Source: Sphingobium lactosutens (GTDB lineage: Bacteria > Pseudomonadota > Alphaproteobacteria > Sphingomonadales > Sphingomonadaceae). From it: DNA of 64,000 bases. Made by a program: the position numbers and the translations under genes. The notes below the pieces were generated by a model that was given only the letters and a program-made list of their open reading frames with translations, had not been told where the DNA came from and made no database searches. This document shows, piece after piece, positions 25,308 through 33,641 of this stretch (the first letter of the stretch is position 1; every line of letters begins with the position of its first letter). The stretch covers positions 89,624 to 153,623 of the forward strand of contig NZ_QJQX01000029.1 of assembly GCF_013393185.1 (NCBI RefSeq), written 5' to 3'.

Positions 25308-26465
25308 GTGGCGCAAAACGATCTGGTCATTACCCCTGTTTCCGGCAAGACCGACCTCAAGGCTTTCATCGATCTGCCCTGGCGGCTCTATGCCAATGAT
25401 CCCAACTGGGTGCCGCCGCTGAAGGGCGAGGTGAAGGAATTGCTGACGCCGGGGAAGAACCCCTTTTTCGGCCATGCCGAGGCGCAATATTTCCTCGCTC
25501 GCCGGGGCGGCAAGGTGGTCGGCCGCATTTCCGCCCATATCGACCGTCTCGCGCTCCAGCAGCCGGTCGAGCAGGGCATGGGGCCGGGGACGGGCAATTT
25601 CGGCCTGTTCGAGGCGGAGGATGCGGAAACTGCCAAGGCGCTGATCGCGACCGCCGAGCAATGGCTGCGCGGCAAGGGCATGACCCGCGTGCTGGGGCCG
25701 ATCTCGCTCTCCATCTGGGAGGAGCCGGGCCTGCTGATCGCCGGGCATGATCATCCGCCGACGGTGATGATGGGCCATAACAGCCCGGCCTATCAGGCGA
25801 TGATCGAAGGCGCGGGCTATGCGCCGGTCAAGCAGCTCAAGACCTATGAGCTGGACATCACGAAGAATTTTCCGCCGCTGATCCAGCGCATCGTCCAGTC
25901 GGGCGAGAAGAATGGCCGCATCCGCATCCGCAAGGTCGATAAGTCGAAGTTCGACCAGGAAGCTGCGATCATCCTGTCGATTCTGAACGACGCCTGGGGC
26001 AACAACTGGGGCTTTGTGCCGATCACCGACGAGGAGGTCGCGCATACCGGCAAGAAGCTGAAGCCGATCGTGTTCGAGGATCTGATCATGATCGCCGAAC
26101 TGGACGGCGAGCCGGTCGCGTTCATGATGACGCTGCCCGACCTTAATGAGGCGGTCGCGCCGCTTAACGGCTCGCTTTTCCCCTTCGGCTGGATCAAGCT
26201 GCTGTCCTGGTTGCGCAAGCCCAAGGCGCGCACGATGCGGGTGCCGCTGATGGGCGTGGTGCAGCGGCTGCAAAGCTCGCGCATGGCGAGCCAGCTCGCC
26301 TTCATGATGATCGAGACCATCCGCCGCGCTGCCATTGCCAATTATGGCTCGACCCGTGGCGAGATTGGCTGGGTGCTGGATGACAATCAGGGCATGAACG
26401 CCATCGCCGACGCGATCGACAGCAAGGTGAACAAGGTCTACCAGATTTACGAGAAGGGGCTGTAA
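25308..26465 (+). CDS. GNAT-fold acetyltransferase-like protein
   Basis: A 385-residue cytoplasmic protein starting at GTG 25308. Segments such as FLARRGGKVVGRISAHIDR, GPISLSIWEEPGLLI and MMIETIRRAAIANYGSTRGEIGWVLDDNQGMNAIADAI fit the duplicated GNAT-like fold seen in a family of long uncharacterised bacterial proteins that databases often call N-acetyltransferase (or, misleadingly, dATP pyrophosphohydrolase). The C-terminal DDNQGMNAIADAID segment corresponds to a GNAT acetyl-CoA region. Substrate unknown. It stands alone, divergent from the desaturase gene. Confidence 0.65.
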   Translation: MAQNDLVITPVSGKTDLKAFIDLPWRLYANDPNWVPPLKGEVKELLTPGKNPFFGHAEAQYFLARRGGKVVGRISAHIDRLALQQPVEQGMGPGTGNFGLFEAEDAETAKALIATAEQWLRGKGMTRVLGPISLSIWEEPGLLIAGHDHPPTVMMGHNSPAYQAMIEGAGYAPVKQLKTYELDITKNFPPLIQRIVQSGEKNGRIRIRKVDKSKFDQEAAIILSILNDAWGNNWGFVPITDEEVAHTGKKLKPIVFEDLIMIAELDGEPVAFMMTLPDLNEAVAPLNGSLFPFGWIKLLSWLRKPKARTMRVPLMGVVQRLQSSRMASQLAFMMIETIRRAAIANYGSTRGEIGWVLDDNQGMNAIADAIDSKVNKVYQIYEKGL

Positions 26466-26521
26466 GGCAGCGCCCCCTCTCCGTTCGGGCTTAAACTTCG
26501 CTCAGCTCGAACAGTAAGATA

Positions 26522-27418
26522 TCAACTCTCCCCCGGCACCGCCACCTCGACCGCGCCGGCCGCGATCTTCACCGTAACGGGGGTCTTCGCGAGCACTTCG
26601 CCGTCGATCGAGATGCGCTGGCGTGGCTTCGTGTCGAGGCGGAACGATTTACCGTGAAATTCCTCGGTATGGGCGTTGCGGTCGCGCAGCTTGACGAATT
26701 TGGCATACCAGTCCCAGGCGAGGCGCGGCTTGCTGCGCCCGACCACGGCCTGGATCACGATCTCGCCGGTGTCGACATCTGCATGGTCGGACAGTTCGAC
26801 CCCGCCATGATAGGGGCCGTTCAGGATGCGCACTTCGGTCGACCACATTCGCCGCTCCCGCGTTCCGTCGTCGATGGTCAGGCGGAAGGCGCGGAAACCG
26901 ACCGAGCATTTGAGCGCCCACATCAGATAGCCGATCCGGCCCAGATAGCGCTTCAGCTTGTGCGGCACCGTCTGCCCGATCATGGGGGAGAGGCCGAGGG
27001 AAGCGGCGTTCACGAAATAGTCGCGGTCGATCATGCCCAGGTCGACGCGCCGCCGCTTGCCGGTCGCGATCGCCTGCACCGCGCCGTCCAGGTCGAGCGG
27101 CAGGCCCAACGTCCGGGCGAAGCTGTTCGCGGTGCCGAGCGGCAGCACGCCGAACACGCAGTCCTTGCCCACGAACTCGTCCACCGTGCCCGACATGGAG
27201 CCGTCGCCGCCGCCCACGATCACCATCGGCGCGCCGCTTTCCACCGCATCGCGCACCGTCGCGGCCATCTGTTCGGGGTCTCCCACGGCATGGGCGGCGA
27301 TCAGGCGGACACCCGCCGCCGCCAGCTTTTCCCTGGCCTGCGTGAAATTGTCCTGCCCGCGTCGGCTATGGGCGTTGACGACGAGGATGGCGTCCTTGGG
27401 GAGGGGTTTCGTTTCCAT
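26522..27418 (-). CDS. YegS/DAGK-type lipid kinase
   Basis: A 298-residue diacylglycerol-kinase family protein, distinct from the one at 19986. It starts METKPLPKDAILVVNAHSRRG (nucleotide-binding N-terminus), with VIVGGGDGSMSG (GGDG loop) and GVLPLGTANSFARTLGLP (PLGTxN), and ends with the beta domain RISIDGEVLAKTPVTVKIA. All catalytic landmarks are intact, unlike the PNGKTN variant in the other copy. The start at 27418 is preferred to 27478 because the longer N-terminus adds nothing family-like. It is divergent from the metallophosphoesterase gene. Confidence 0.87.
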   Translation of the reverse strand: METKPLPKDAILVVNAHSRRGQDNFTQAREKLAAAGVRLIAAHAVGDPEQMAATVRDAVESGAPMVIVGGGDGSMSGTVDEFVGKDCVFGVLPLGTANSFARTLGLPLDLDGAVQAIATGKRRRVDLGMIDRDYFVNAASLGLSPMIGQTVPHKLKRYLGRIGYLMWALKCSVGFRAFRLTIDDGTRERRMWSTEVRILNGPYHGGVELSDHADVDTGEIVIQAVVGRSKPRLAWDWYAKFVKLRDRNAHTEEFHGKSFRLDTKPRQRISIDGEVLAKTPVTVKIAAGAVEVAVPGES

Positions 27419-27501
27419 GCCGCAATAACTCCGCACAAGGAATTTAGGTCCGGGGATTCGGGTCCTGGGGAAACTCAATCGCCCGCAATCGTTACTCCGG
27501 C

Positions 27502-28380
27502 ATGGCTCGCATCGCCCATCTGTCCGATATCCATTTCGGCGCGCATGATCGCAAGATCGTGGACGCCGCCACCGCCTGGCTGGAAGAACGCCGCCCGGAC
27601 CTGATCGTCATCAGCGGCGATTTCACCCAGCGGGCGACGGTCGACCAGTTCCGGCAGGCGGCGGCCTGGCTGAACCGGTTGCGCTCGGCGGGACTCAAGA
27701 CCCTCGTCATTCCCGGCAATCATGACGTGCCGCTCTATGACGTGGTGCGTCGTTTCGCCCGGCCGCTGACGCGCTACAAACGCTATATCAGCCGTGACCT
27801 CTGCCCCTTTTACGAGGATGAGGCGGTCGCGATCCTGGGCCTCAACACCGCGCGGTCGTTGACGATCAAGGATGGGCGGATCAATCATGACCAGATGGAC
27901 ATGCTTCGCGACCGGTTTGCGCAGGTGCCGCCGGACAAGACCCGCATCCTCGTCACCCATCACCCGCTCTTCGCCATGCCGATCGGCAAGGGCGGGGAGT
28001 TGAGCGAGGCGGTCGGTCGGCATGACGATGCGGTGAAGGCGGCGTGCGAGGCGGGGGTGCATCTGGCGCTCGCCGGCCATTTCCACCGCACCTATGCGCA
28101 GGCCGCGCAGAAGATGGTGGCGCATAGCGGCGGCGCGCTGGTGATCCAGGCGGGCACCGCAACCTCGACCCGGTTGCGCAATGCCGAGCCGCAAAGCTTC
28201 AACTGGCTGCATGTCCGCCGCAACAACGAGATGGAGTTGCAGGTGATCGTATGGGACGGCGCGGCGTTCCGCCGGGCGAGCCATGTGGAATATCGGCGCG
28301 ACGGGGAGGAATGGGCATCGCGCGATGTGGCGGATGCGCCGAGGGTCGGTGAGATGGCGTTGCGGCGTGGCTTGGGATGA
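27502..28380 (+). CDS. Calcineurin-like metallophosphoesterase
   Basis: A 292-residue metallophosphoesterase with the full motif series: HLSDIHFGAHD (D-x-H), VISGDFTQRA (GDxT), VIPGNHDVPLYD (GNHD), ILVTHHPLF and ALAGHFHRTY (GHxH). It lacks a signal peptide and is therefore cytoplasmic. Related proteins hydrolyse cyclic nucleotides or nucleotide sugars such as UDP-diacylglucosamine; which one applies here is not clear. Its start is 84 bp from the divergent lipid kinase start, so a joint role in lipid phosphate metabolism is conceivable but only inferred. Confidence 0.87.
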   Translation: MARIAHLSDIHFGAHDRKIVDAATAWLEERRPDLIVISGDFTQRATVDQFRQAAAWLNRLRSAGLKTLVIPGNHDVPLYDVVRRFARPLTRYKRYISRDLCPFYEDEAVAILGLNTARSLTIKDGRINHDQMDMLRDRFAQVPPDKTRILVTHHPLFAMPIGKGGELSEAVGRHDDAVKAACEAGVHLALAGHFHRTYAQAAQKMVAHSGGALVIQAGTATSTRLRNAEPQSFNWLHVRRNNEMELQVIVWDGAAFRRASHVEYRRDGEEWASRDVADAPRVGEMALRRGLG

Positions 28381-28400
28381 GGGCGGGCGTAGGAAGCGCG

Positions 28401-28457
28401 GCGCTTAACTTCGCACATTTCCCGCAGATTTTGATATATTGTGAGGGGTGTTGGAAA
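28401..28457 (-). repeat. 57-nt dispersed intergenic element, copy 2
   Basis: Reverse-oriented copy of the element at 3448-3504. The 23-nt end (28401-28423) is identical to that copy, the 9-nt other end TGTTGGAAA (28449-28457) also matches, and the spacing is the same; only the 25-nt centre differs and is AT-rich here. It lies in a 342-bp gene-free stretch (28381-28722) whose remainder holds nothing I can name except the promoter region of the toxin-antitoxin genes. Confidence 0.75.
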
Positions 28458-28722
28458 TTTTATTACGCGATGCGTTGGCTGCGCGGCTGACGGTGAGAAA
28501 GAGCGGTCGGCGATTTTATCATGGGTCGCGGCGATAGGACAGATGTTGAGCGGTGATGGCCGGTGAGGGACTGTCCGATTACCGGCGGGTACAAGCTGTT
28601 AGCTGCCATACCTGAACGCCGAGAGGCCGTTATCTTGAGGCAACGCGGTCACCGAGCTGCGTAGCAACCAATTATAACCAAAGCGCTTGGCGCTCGGCAA
28701 ACGCTGTGGCTATACAGCGAAC

Positions 28723-29406
28723 ATGGAGACCACTGAATTTGGCATAGGCGCATACACCGCCCTAGAGGCTGCCCGCATGGTCGGGATGAGCCCTGCCACG
28801 CTGCGGCGATGGCTCCTTGGCTATGTACATGATGGTCGTTCAGAGGAAGCCCTTTGGCGCCCACAATATGCGCATGACGAAGACGGCGTTCTACTTGGAT
28901 TTCGTGACCTCATTGAAGCGAGAATTGTTAACGCACTGCGTGAGAAGCGTATCGGTCTTCCTATGATCAGGAAGTGTATTGAACGTGCTCGAAAGATTGT
29001 AGGCGACGAGCGCCCATTTTCGACACAACAATTCAAGACCGATGGAAAGACGATCTTTCTCGAGATCACCCGCAATCTCGATGAGCCAGTATTCATCGAT
29101 CTGCGCAAGAGCCAAGGTGTTTTCAAGAGGGTAGTCGAGCCAAGTTTACAGGATCTGGATTTTGGTCCGACTGGTGCAGAGCGCTGGTGGTTGCTGCATG
29201 GTAAGAAAACTATTGTAGCAGATCCTGCTCGTTCATTCGGCCAACCGATATTGACCGATTATGGTATCTCCACTGCCCGAGTTGTTGAGATTGTCGAGGC
29301 AGAAGGTTCGGTGGATCGCGCAGCGAAGGTGTACGAGATCAAACCGCGCGTAATCCGTGATGCCATTGCCTACGAGGCCAGCATCGGCAATCGCAAAGCA
29401 GCGTGA
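28723..29406 (+). CDS. DUF433-type antitoxin with MerR-like HTH
   Basis: A 227-residue protein (start at METTEFGIG, 28723; an in-frame ATG at 28687 adds 12 unconvincing residues). The N-terminus YTALEAARMVGMSPATLRRWL is a MerR-like helix-turn-helix. The C-terminal part, PILTDYGISTARVVEIVEAEGSVDRAAKVYEIKPRVIRDAIAYE, fits the DUF433 domain of antitoxins. It overlaps the PIN-like gene by 4 nt (GTGA). Codon use is clearly lower in GC than in the surroundings, indicating horizontal acquisition. By family it should neutralise the downstream protein and repress the pair. Confidence 0.75.
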   Translation: METTEFGIGAYTALEAARMVGMSPATLRRWLLGYVHDGRSEEALWRPQYAHDEDGVLLGFRDLIEARIVNALREKRIGLPMIRKCIERARKIVGDERPFSTQQFKTDGKTIFLEITRNLDEPVFIDLRKSQGVFKRVVEPSLQDLDFGPTGAERWWLLHGKKTIVADPARSFGQPILTDYGISTARVVEIVEAEGSVDRAAKVYEIKPRVIRDAIAYEASIGNRKAA

Positions 29407-29795
29407 AGCTCTTAGTCGATAACAACCTACCTCCACGCCTCGCCCGAGGGCTTGCCGCGTTCTTTGATGACGAGCATGTCGTCATCCACATCAAGGACAA
29501 GTTTGGCAGAGGTAACCTCTCCGACGAAGATTGGATCAAGATTCTCGGACAGGAAGGACGCTGGTGCGTGCTGACTGGAGATCGCAATATTGCAAAGAAG
29601 CGCCCGTCTCGACAGCTATTCTTAGCCTCCGGCTTGATCGGCTTCTTTCCATCACCATCGGTTGCCAAATGGCCAGTAGAGCGCACTGCAGCACGACTGC
29701 TGACGCTTTGGCCATCCCTCGTCAACCTATCGGAATCGGTGAGCTCAGGTTGCTATGAAATCAGCGCGACAGGCGACCGCCTACGTGGGTTCTGA
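29403..29795 (+). CDS. DUF5615 PIN-like toxin
   Basis: A 130-residue PIN-like protein beginning at GTG 29403: MKLLVDNNLPPRLARGLAAFF, with the first acidic residue (D6) and N7-N8-L-P-P typical of DUF5615, then HIKDKFGRGNLSDEDWIKIL and CVLTGDRNIAKK containing further acidic residues. Such proteins are predicted RNases, partners of DUF433 antitoxins (the COG2442/COG4634 type pair, as I recall it). It is translated from within the antitoxin stop codon, giving strict coupling. The frame is intact, so the module may be active. Confidence 0.75.
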   Translation: MKLLVDNNLPPRLARGLAAFFDDEHVVIHIKDKFGRGNLSDEDWIKILGQEGRWCVLTGDRNIAKKRPSRQLFLASGLIGFFPSPSVAKWPVERTAARLLTLWPSLVNLSESVSSGCYEISATGDRLRGF

Positions 29796-29893
29796 CGTGC
29801 AAGGCGCGAATGTCCAATTGCAAGCTCAGTGAAATTGCAGGTGAACGGCTACAACTGGCGCATTTTACCCAGCCAAGCCGCAAACCCACATCC

Positions 29894-30745
29894 TCACTCC
29901 TTCCCCTTCAACGCCGCCGCCAGCGACATCGTCGCGCTGCCGCGGCGGGCGGGGGCGGCTTGGCTGGGGTCGGGTTTCCAGCCGGACAGGTAGATGAGCG
30001 CCATCTGCTCGGCGGTGCGGCCGTCCGGGTCGGCGGCGTCAGCGAAATGGGCGGCGGCGCGCATCAGGACGTCGCGCGTCAACGCCGGCGATCGGGTCGC
30101 CAGCGCATTGCCCGCGCCCATGCCGCGCAGGTCGTGCATCAGGCGCACCACGTCGCCGTAGCGGATATTCAGCACCTCCCCGTCGGCAACCGGCATGGCG
30201 AAGCCGGCGCGGCTGAGCAGATCGCCTGCCGACCGCACATCGACCTGCGGATGGACATGCTGGCCCGGCCGGTCGCCCTCGGCGGCGAGCAGCGCGGCCT
30301 TGAGGCGCGGCAGGCTGCCCGCGCCGGCGAAGGCCGCCAGCATCAGGCCGTCGGGCCGCAGCACGCGGCGCATCAGGATCAGCGCGCCGGGCAGGTCGTT
30401 GACGCTGTCGAGCGTACCGCAGGCGATGACCAGATCGAAACTGTCATCGGCGAAGGGCAGGGCATCCTCGTCCGCCTGCACGCCGCCGGCTGCTTTTGCC
30501 GCGAGGAAGCCGGGGTCGGCGCAGGCGACGCGCTTGCCCATCGCTTCCAGCGCGGCCCTTGCGCTGCCGTCGGGGCAGCCGATCAGCAGCACTTCGGGCA
30601 GATCGCGCTGCACGTCGCCCAACCGGTCGAGCAGTTCGTCGAGCATCGCGCGGTGGAGGAAGTCGTGATCGGCGAAACCGGCGATCATGCGGTCGCGATA
30701 GCGGGCGCGGCGAGTGCGGTCGAAAATGTCGGGGCGGGGTTCCAT
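29894..30745 (-). CDS. SAM-dependent methyltransferase (BioC/NDUFAF5-like)
   Basis: A 283-residue class-I methyltransferase. The SAM-binding region VLLIGCPDGSARAALEAMG (motif I as a GCPDG variant), then ALPFADDSFDLVIACGTLDSVNDLPGALILMRRVLRPDGLMLAAFAG is the textbook Methyltransf_11 core. The N-terminus PDIFDRTRRARYRDRM matches the NDUFAF5-related proteins that are widespread in alphaproteobacteria. The start at 30745 (MEPRPD) is chosen; a longer one to 30781 would overlap the comF region. It is divergent from comF with about 40 bp between. Confidence 0.82.
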   Translation of the reverse strand: MEPRPDIFDRTRRARYRDRMIAGFADHDFLHRAMLDELLDRLGDVQRDLPEVLLIGCPDGSARAALEAMGKRVACADPGFLAAKAAGGVQADEDALPFADDSFDLVIACGTLDSVNDLPGALILMRRVLRPDGLMLAAFAGAGSLPRLKAALLAAEGDRPGQHVHPQVDVRSAGDLLSRAGFAMPVADGEVLNIRYGDVVRLMHDLRGMGAGNALATRSPALTRDVLMRAAAHFADAADPDGRTAEQMALIYLSGWKPDPSQAAPARRGSATMSLAAALKGKE

Positions 30746-30786
30746 GGCGGGCCTTGTGCAACGGGCGCGAAGTGCGGACAAGGCAG

Positions 30787-31524
30787 ATGATGTCGCTCCT
30801 TCCGCTTCTCAAGACCGCGCTGCGCCCGGCGGTCGATTATGCACTGCCGCCGCGCTGCCCCGGTTGTGGGGCGATCGTTGGGGAGGATTTCGCTTTCTGC
30901 CTGTCCTGCTGGAGCGGGATGGAATTTCTGGGTGAACCCTGCTGCGCGCGATGCGGCGTGCCCTTTCCGCATGATCTGGGGGAAGGGGCGGCGTGCGGCG
31001 CCTGCCTTGCCGAGCCGCCACCCTGGGACAGCGCGCGGGCGGTGCTGGCCTATGGCGATGTCGCGCGGACGGTCGCGCTGCGGCTGAAATATGGGCGGCG
31101 CATTGGCCTCGCCCGGCTGATCGCGAGACAGATGGTGCGGCATGTCGGGAGCGAGGAGGCGCTGATCGTGCCGGTGCCGCTGCATCGCTGGCGGCTATGG
31201 AATCGCGGCTTCAACCAGTCGGCGCTGATCGCCGATCATCTGGGGCGGCTGACCGGATGGGCGGTCGAGAAGCAGGAGTTGCGACGCGTGAAACGCACGG
31301 TACCGCTGCGTGGCATGAACCCGGCGGCGCGGGCAAAAGCGGTGCGCGGCGCGTTCGCATTGAAGCCGGGCCATGGCTTTACGGGACGGCGGGTGCTGCT
31401 GATCGACGATGTCCATACCAGCGGGGCGACGGCGGCGGCGTGCGCGAAAATGCTGAAGCGCGGTGGGGCGGGGGAGGTGCGGCTGCTCTGCTGGGCGCGC
31501 GTCCTGCCCGATGCCGTGGATTGA
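30787..31524 (+). CDS. comF: ComF family protein
   Basis: A 245-residue ComF/GntX-type protein: an N-terminal zinc-finger region with four CxxC-like pairs (PRCPGCGAIV; FCLSCW; CCARCGVPF; ACGACL) followed by a phosphoribosyltransferase fold whose PRPP loop is VLLIDDVHTSGATAAACAKML. The PVPLHRWRLWNRGFNQS segment is diagnostic of the family. The exact role is unclear; in naturally competent bacteria it is needed for DNA uptake, and it is conserved in non-competent species too. It leads a cluster with grxC, a nitrilase and DUF1178. Confidence 0.9.
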   Translation: MMSLLPLLKTALRPAVDYALPPRCPGCGAIVGEDFAFCLSCWSGMEFLGEPCCARCGVPFPHDLGEGAACGACLAEPPPWDSARAVLAYGDVARTVALRLKYGRRIGLARLIARQMVRHVGSEEALIVPVPLHRWRLWNRGFNQSALIADHLGRLTGWAVEKQELRRVKRTVPLRGMNPAARAKAVRGAFALKPGHGFTGRRVLLIDDVHTSGATAAACAKMLKRGGAGEVRLLCWARVLPDAVD

Positions 31525-31566
31525 CAAAGCAGGGCTTTGCCCCAATTTCCGGGGAAAGGAGTTATC

Positions 31567-31824
31567 ATGGCCAAAGTCGAAATCTATACCAAGGACTGGT
31601 GCGGTTATTGCGCGCGGGCGAAGGCGCTGCTGACCGACAAGGGCGTGGCTTATGAGGAATATGACATCAGCCTGGGCGGCCCGAAGCGCGACGAGATGCT
31701 GGAACGTGCGCCCGGACGGACCAGCGTGCCGCAGATATTCATCGACGGGCAGCATATCGGGGGCAGCGACGATCTGTCGGCGCTGAATCGTGAGGGCAGG
31801 CTGGACGCGCTGCTGGGCCTGTGA
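31567..31824 (+). CDS. grxC: Glutaredoxin 3
   Basis: An 85-residue dithiol glutaredoxin (start ATG 31567 after AAAGGAG). The active site is CGYC in KDWCGYCARAKALL; the cis-Pro and glutathione-binding residues appear in RTSVPQIFIDGQHIGGSDDLSAL. It reduces disulfides and glutathione mixed disulfides in the cytoplasm. The downstream nitrilase gene starts within its last codons (GTG at 31821), so the two are coupled. Confidence 0.93.
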   Translation: MAKVEIYTKDWCGYCARAKALLTDKGVAYEEYDISLGGPKRDEMLERAPGRTSVPQIFIDGQHIGGSDDLSALNREGRLDALLGL

Positions 31825-32660
31825 GCAAGATGCGCGCCGCCCTGTTCCAGATGACCAGCGGGATCGATCCCGCCGCCAACGCCGCCGCCATCGTCGAGAT
31901 GGTGAAGCGTGCCAAGGGCGAGGGCGCGGACATATTGTTCACGCCCGAAATGGCGGGATGCCTGGACCGCGACCGGGCGCGGGCGGCGGAGACGCTGCGC
32001 AATGAAGCGGAAGATGTGGTGCTGGCGGCGGTGCGCGAAGCCGCCGCGCGCGAGGGAGTCTGGGTGCATATCGGATCGCTGCCGCTGAAGGGCGAGCGGG
32101 CCGACGGGCGCTGGGCCAATCGCAGCTTCCTGATCGACGATGCCGGGGAAATCCGGGCGCGCTACGATAAGATCCATCTGTTCGACGTCGACCTCGCCAC
32201 CGGAGAGAGCTGGCGCGAATCCTCGGTCTACGGTCCAGGCGAACAGGTGGTCGCGGCCGACACACCCTGGGGGCGGATGGGTTTTTCCATCTGCTACGAC
32301 ATGCGTTTCCCCGACCTCTACCGGGCGCTGACCAATGCGGGGGCGACGATCCTGCTCGCGCCCGCCGCCTTCACCGTGCCGACGGGGCAGGCGCACTGGC
32401 ATGTGCTGCTGCGGGCGCGGGCGATCGAGGCGGGCTGCTATGTCATTGCGACTGCGCAGACGGGGCGCCATGAGGATGGCCGCGTCACCTATGGCCATAG
32501 CGTGGTGATCGATCCCTGGGGCGACGTGCTGCTCGACATGGGCGAGAGCGCGGGACTGGGGCTTGCGGACATCGACCTGTCGCGCATAGGGGATGTGCGC
32601 GGGCGCGTGCCGGCGCTCGCCAACCGCCGTATGATACCGAAGGACGTGACAATTTCGTGA
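31821..32660 (+). CDS. Nit-family carbon-nitrogen hydrolase
   Basis: A 279-residue nitrilase-superfamily amidase. The catalytic triad is visible: Glu in LFTPEMAGCL, Lys in ARYDKIHLFDVD, and Cys in GFSICYDMRFPDLYRAL. The sequence resembles the Nit1/Nit2 (deaminated glutathione or omega-amidase) branch, which fits its fixed place after a glutaredoxin gene. It starts with GTG at 31821 overlapping grxC and itself overlaps the DUF1178 gene by 4 nt. Confidence 0.88.
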   Translation: MSKMRAALFQMTSGIDPAANAAAIVEMVKRAKGEGADILFTPEMAGCLDRDRARAAETLRNEAEDVVLAAVREAAAREGVWVHIGSLPLKGERADGRWANRSFLIDDAGEIRARYDKIHLFDVDLATGESWRESSVYGPGEQVVAADTPWGRMGFSICYDMRFPDLYRALTNAGATILLAPAAFTVPTGQAHWHVLLRARAIEAGCYVIATAQTGRHEDGRVTYGHSVVIDPWGDVLLDMGESAGLGLADIDLSRIGDVRGRVPALANRRMIPKDVTIS

Positions 32661-33145
32661 TCGTGTTCGACCTGAAATGCGGGAGCCATGGCCATGTGTT
32701 CGAGGCATGGTTCGGATCCAGCGCCGATTATGAGGATCAGAAGGCGCGGGGTTTGCTCGCCTGCCCGATGTGCGGCGATGGCGACGTGACCAAGGCGGTG
32801 ATGGCCCCGGCCGTGGGCGCGAAGGGCAACAGCCGCCCTGATCCCGTGCCGGCGCCCGCTACCCCGAGCGGAGAGCCGGTCGCGCCGGTCATGAATGTCG
32901 CGGATCAGGCGAAGATGCAGGCGCTGGTCGAGGCGCTGGGGCAGGCGCAGGCCAAGGCGCTGGAAGGTTCCACCTGGGTCGGGCGCGGCTTTGCCGAACA
33001 GGCCCGCGCCATGCATTATGGCGAGCAGGATCGCGCCAGCATCCACGGCGAGGTCGCCCCGGCTGAGGCGAAGGCGCTGATCGACGAGGGCGTGGAGGTC
33101 GCGCCGCTGCCTTTTCCTGTGGTCCCGCCGCATGCGAAGAATTGA
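32657..33145 (+). CDS. DUF1178 family protein
   Basis: A 162-residue protein beginning MIVFDLKCGSHGHVFEAWFGSSADYEDQKARGLLACPMCG, the conserved DUF1178 start with two cysteine pairs that may bind zinc. After a Pro-rich linker the C-terminal helix pair (ALEGSTWVGRGFAEQARAMHYGEQDRASIHGEVAPAEAKALIDEGVEVAPLPF) is also family-typical. Function unknown. It begins with GTG overlapping the nitrilase stop and closes the comF-grxC-nitrilase-DUF1178 cluster. Confidence 0.88.
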   Translation: MIVFDLKCGSHGHVFEAWFGSSADYEDQKARGLLACPMCGDGDVTKAVMAPAVGAKGNSRPDPVPAPATPSGEPVAPVMNVADQAKMQALVEALGQAQAKALEGSTWVGRGFAEQARAMHYGEQDRASIHGEVAPAEAKALIDEGVEVAPLPFPVVPPHAKN

Positions 33146-33179
33146 CCGCAGCCGCGACGCGCAATAGAGCCGTCGCCGG

Positions 33180-33256
33180 GCACCCATAGCTCAGCAGGAT
33201 AGAGCACCAGATTCCTAATCTGGGGGCCACTGGTTCGAATCCAGTTGGGTGCACCA
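33180..33256 (+). tRNA. tRNA-Arg (anticodon CCT)
   Basis: A 77-nt cloverleaf with encoded CCA. Acceptor stem GCACCCA (33180-33186) pairs with TGGGTGC (33246-33252); the anticodon stem CCAGA/TCTGG encloses TTCCTAA with CCT at 33214-33216; the T-loop is GGTTCGAATCC. It reads the rare AGG codon. No integrase gene is visible beside it. Confidence 0.97.
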
Positions 33257-33272
33257 CCTTACCGTAAACAGG

Positions 33273-33641
33273 TCATTCCAGGCCGGTCAGATCGTGAAAC
33301 GGCCGGATTTCGATCGCGCTTGGCCCCGACATCGGATTGGGGCATCGCTTCACCCAGGCGACCGCCTCGGCCATATCCTTGACCTCCCAGAGCCAGAACC
33401 CGGCGACCAGTTCATCGGGATTCGGGAAGGGGCCGTCGATGACACTGCGGTCGGACCCGTCGAAGGCGACGCGCTTGCCCGCAGAGGAGGGCTGCAGGCC
33501 GTCCGCCATGATCAGGATGCCCGCCTCGCGCAGTTCGTCGTTGAACCGGCCCATGGCCGCCATCATCGCCTTCGACTCGGGCGTGGGGGTAAAGCCCCCT
33601 TCGCTGTCCTCGGTCGCCTTCACCAACACCATCACGCGCAT
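33273..33641 (-). CDS. YciI/DGPF-domain protein
   Basis: A 122-residue protein starting MRVMVLVKATEDSEGGF at 33641. The signature VIDGPFPNPDELVAGFWLWEVKDMAEAVAWVKRCP is the DGPF region of YCII-related proteins, a small dimeric ferredoxin-like fold of unknown catalytic role, often linked to ECF sigma factors. No such sigma factor is adjacent here. The gene ends 17 bp after the tRNA-Arg, convergent with it. Confidence 0.87.
   Translation of the reverse strand: MRVMVLVKATEDSEGGFTPTPESKAMMAAMGRFNDELREAGILIMADGLQPSSAGKRVAFDGSDRSVIDGPFPNPDELVAGFWLWEVKDMAEAVAWVKRCPNPMSGPSAIEIRPFHDLTGLE

Noticed and set aside
33180..33260. Integration site of a mobile element at tRNA-Arg
   Set aside because: tRNA genes are common attachment sites, but no integrase, no duplicated tRNA 3' end and no foreign cargo is visible next to it; the polysaccharide genes start beyond an ordinary YciI gene.
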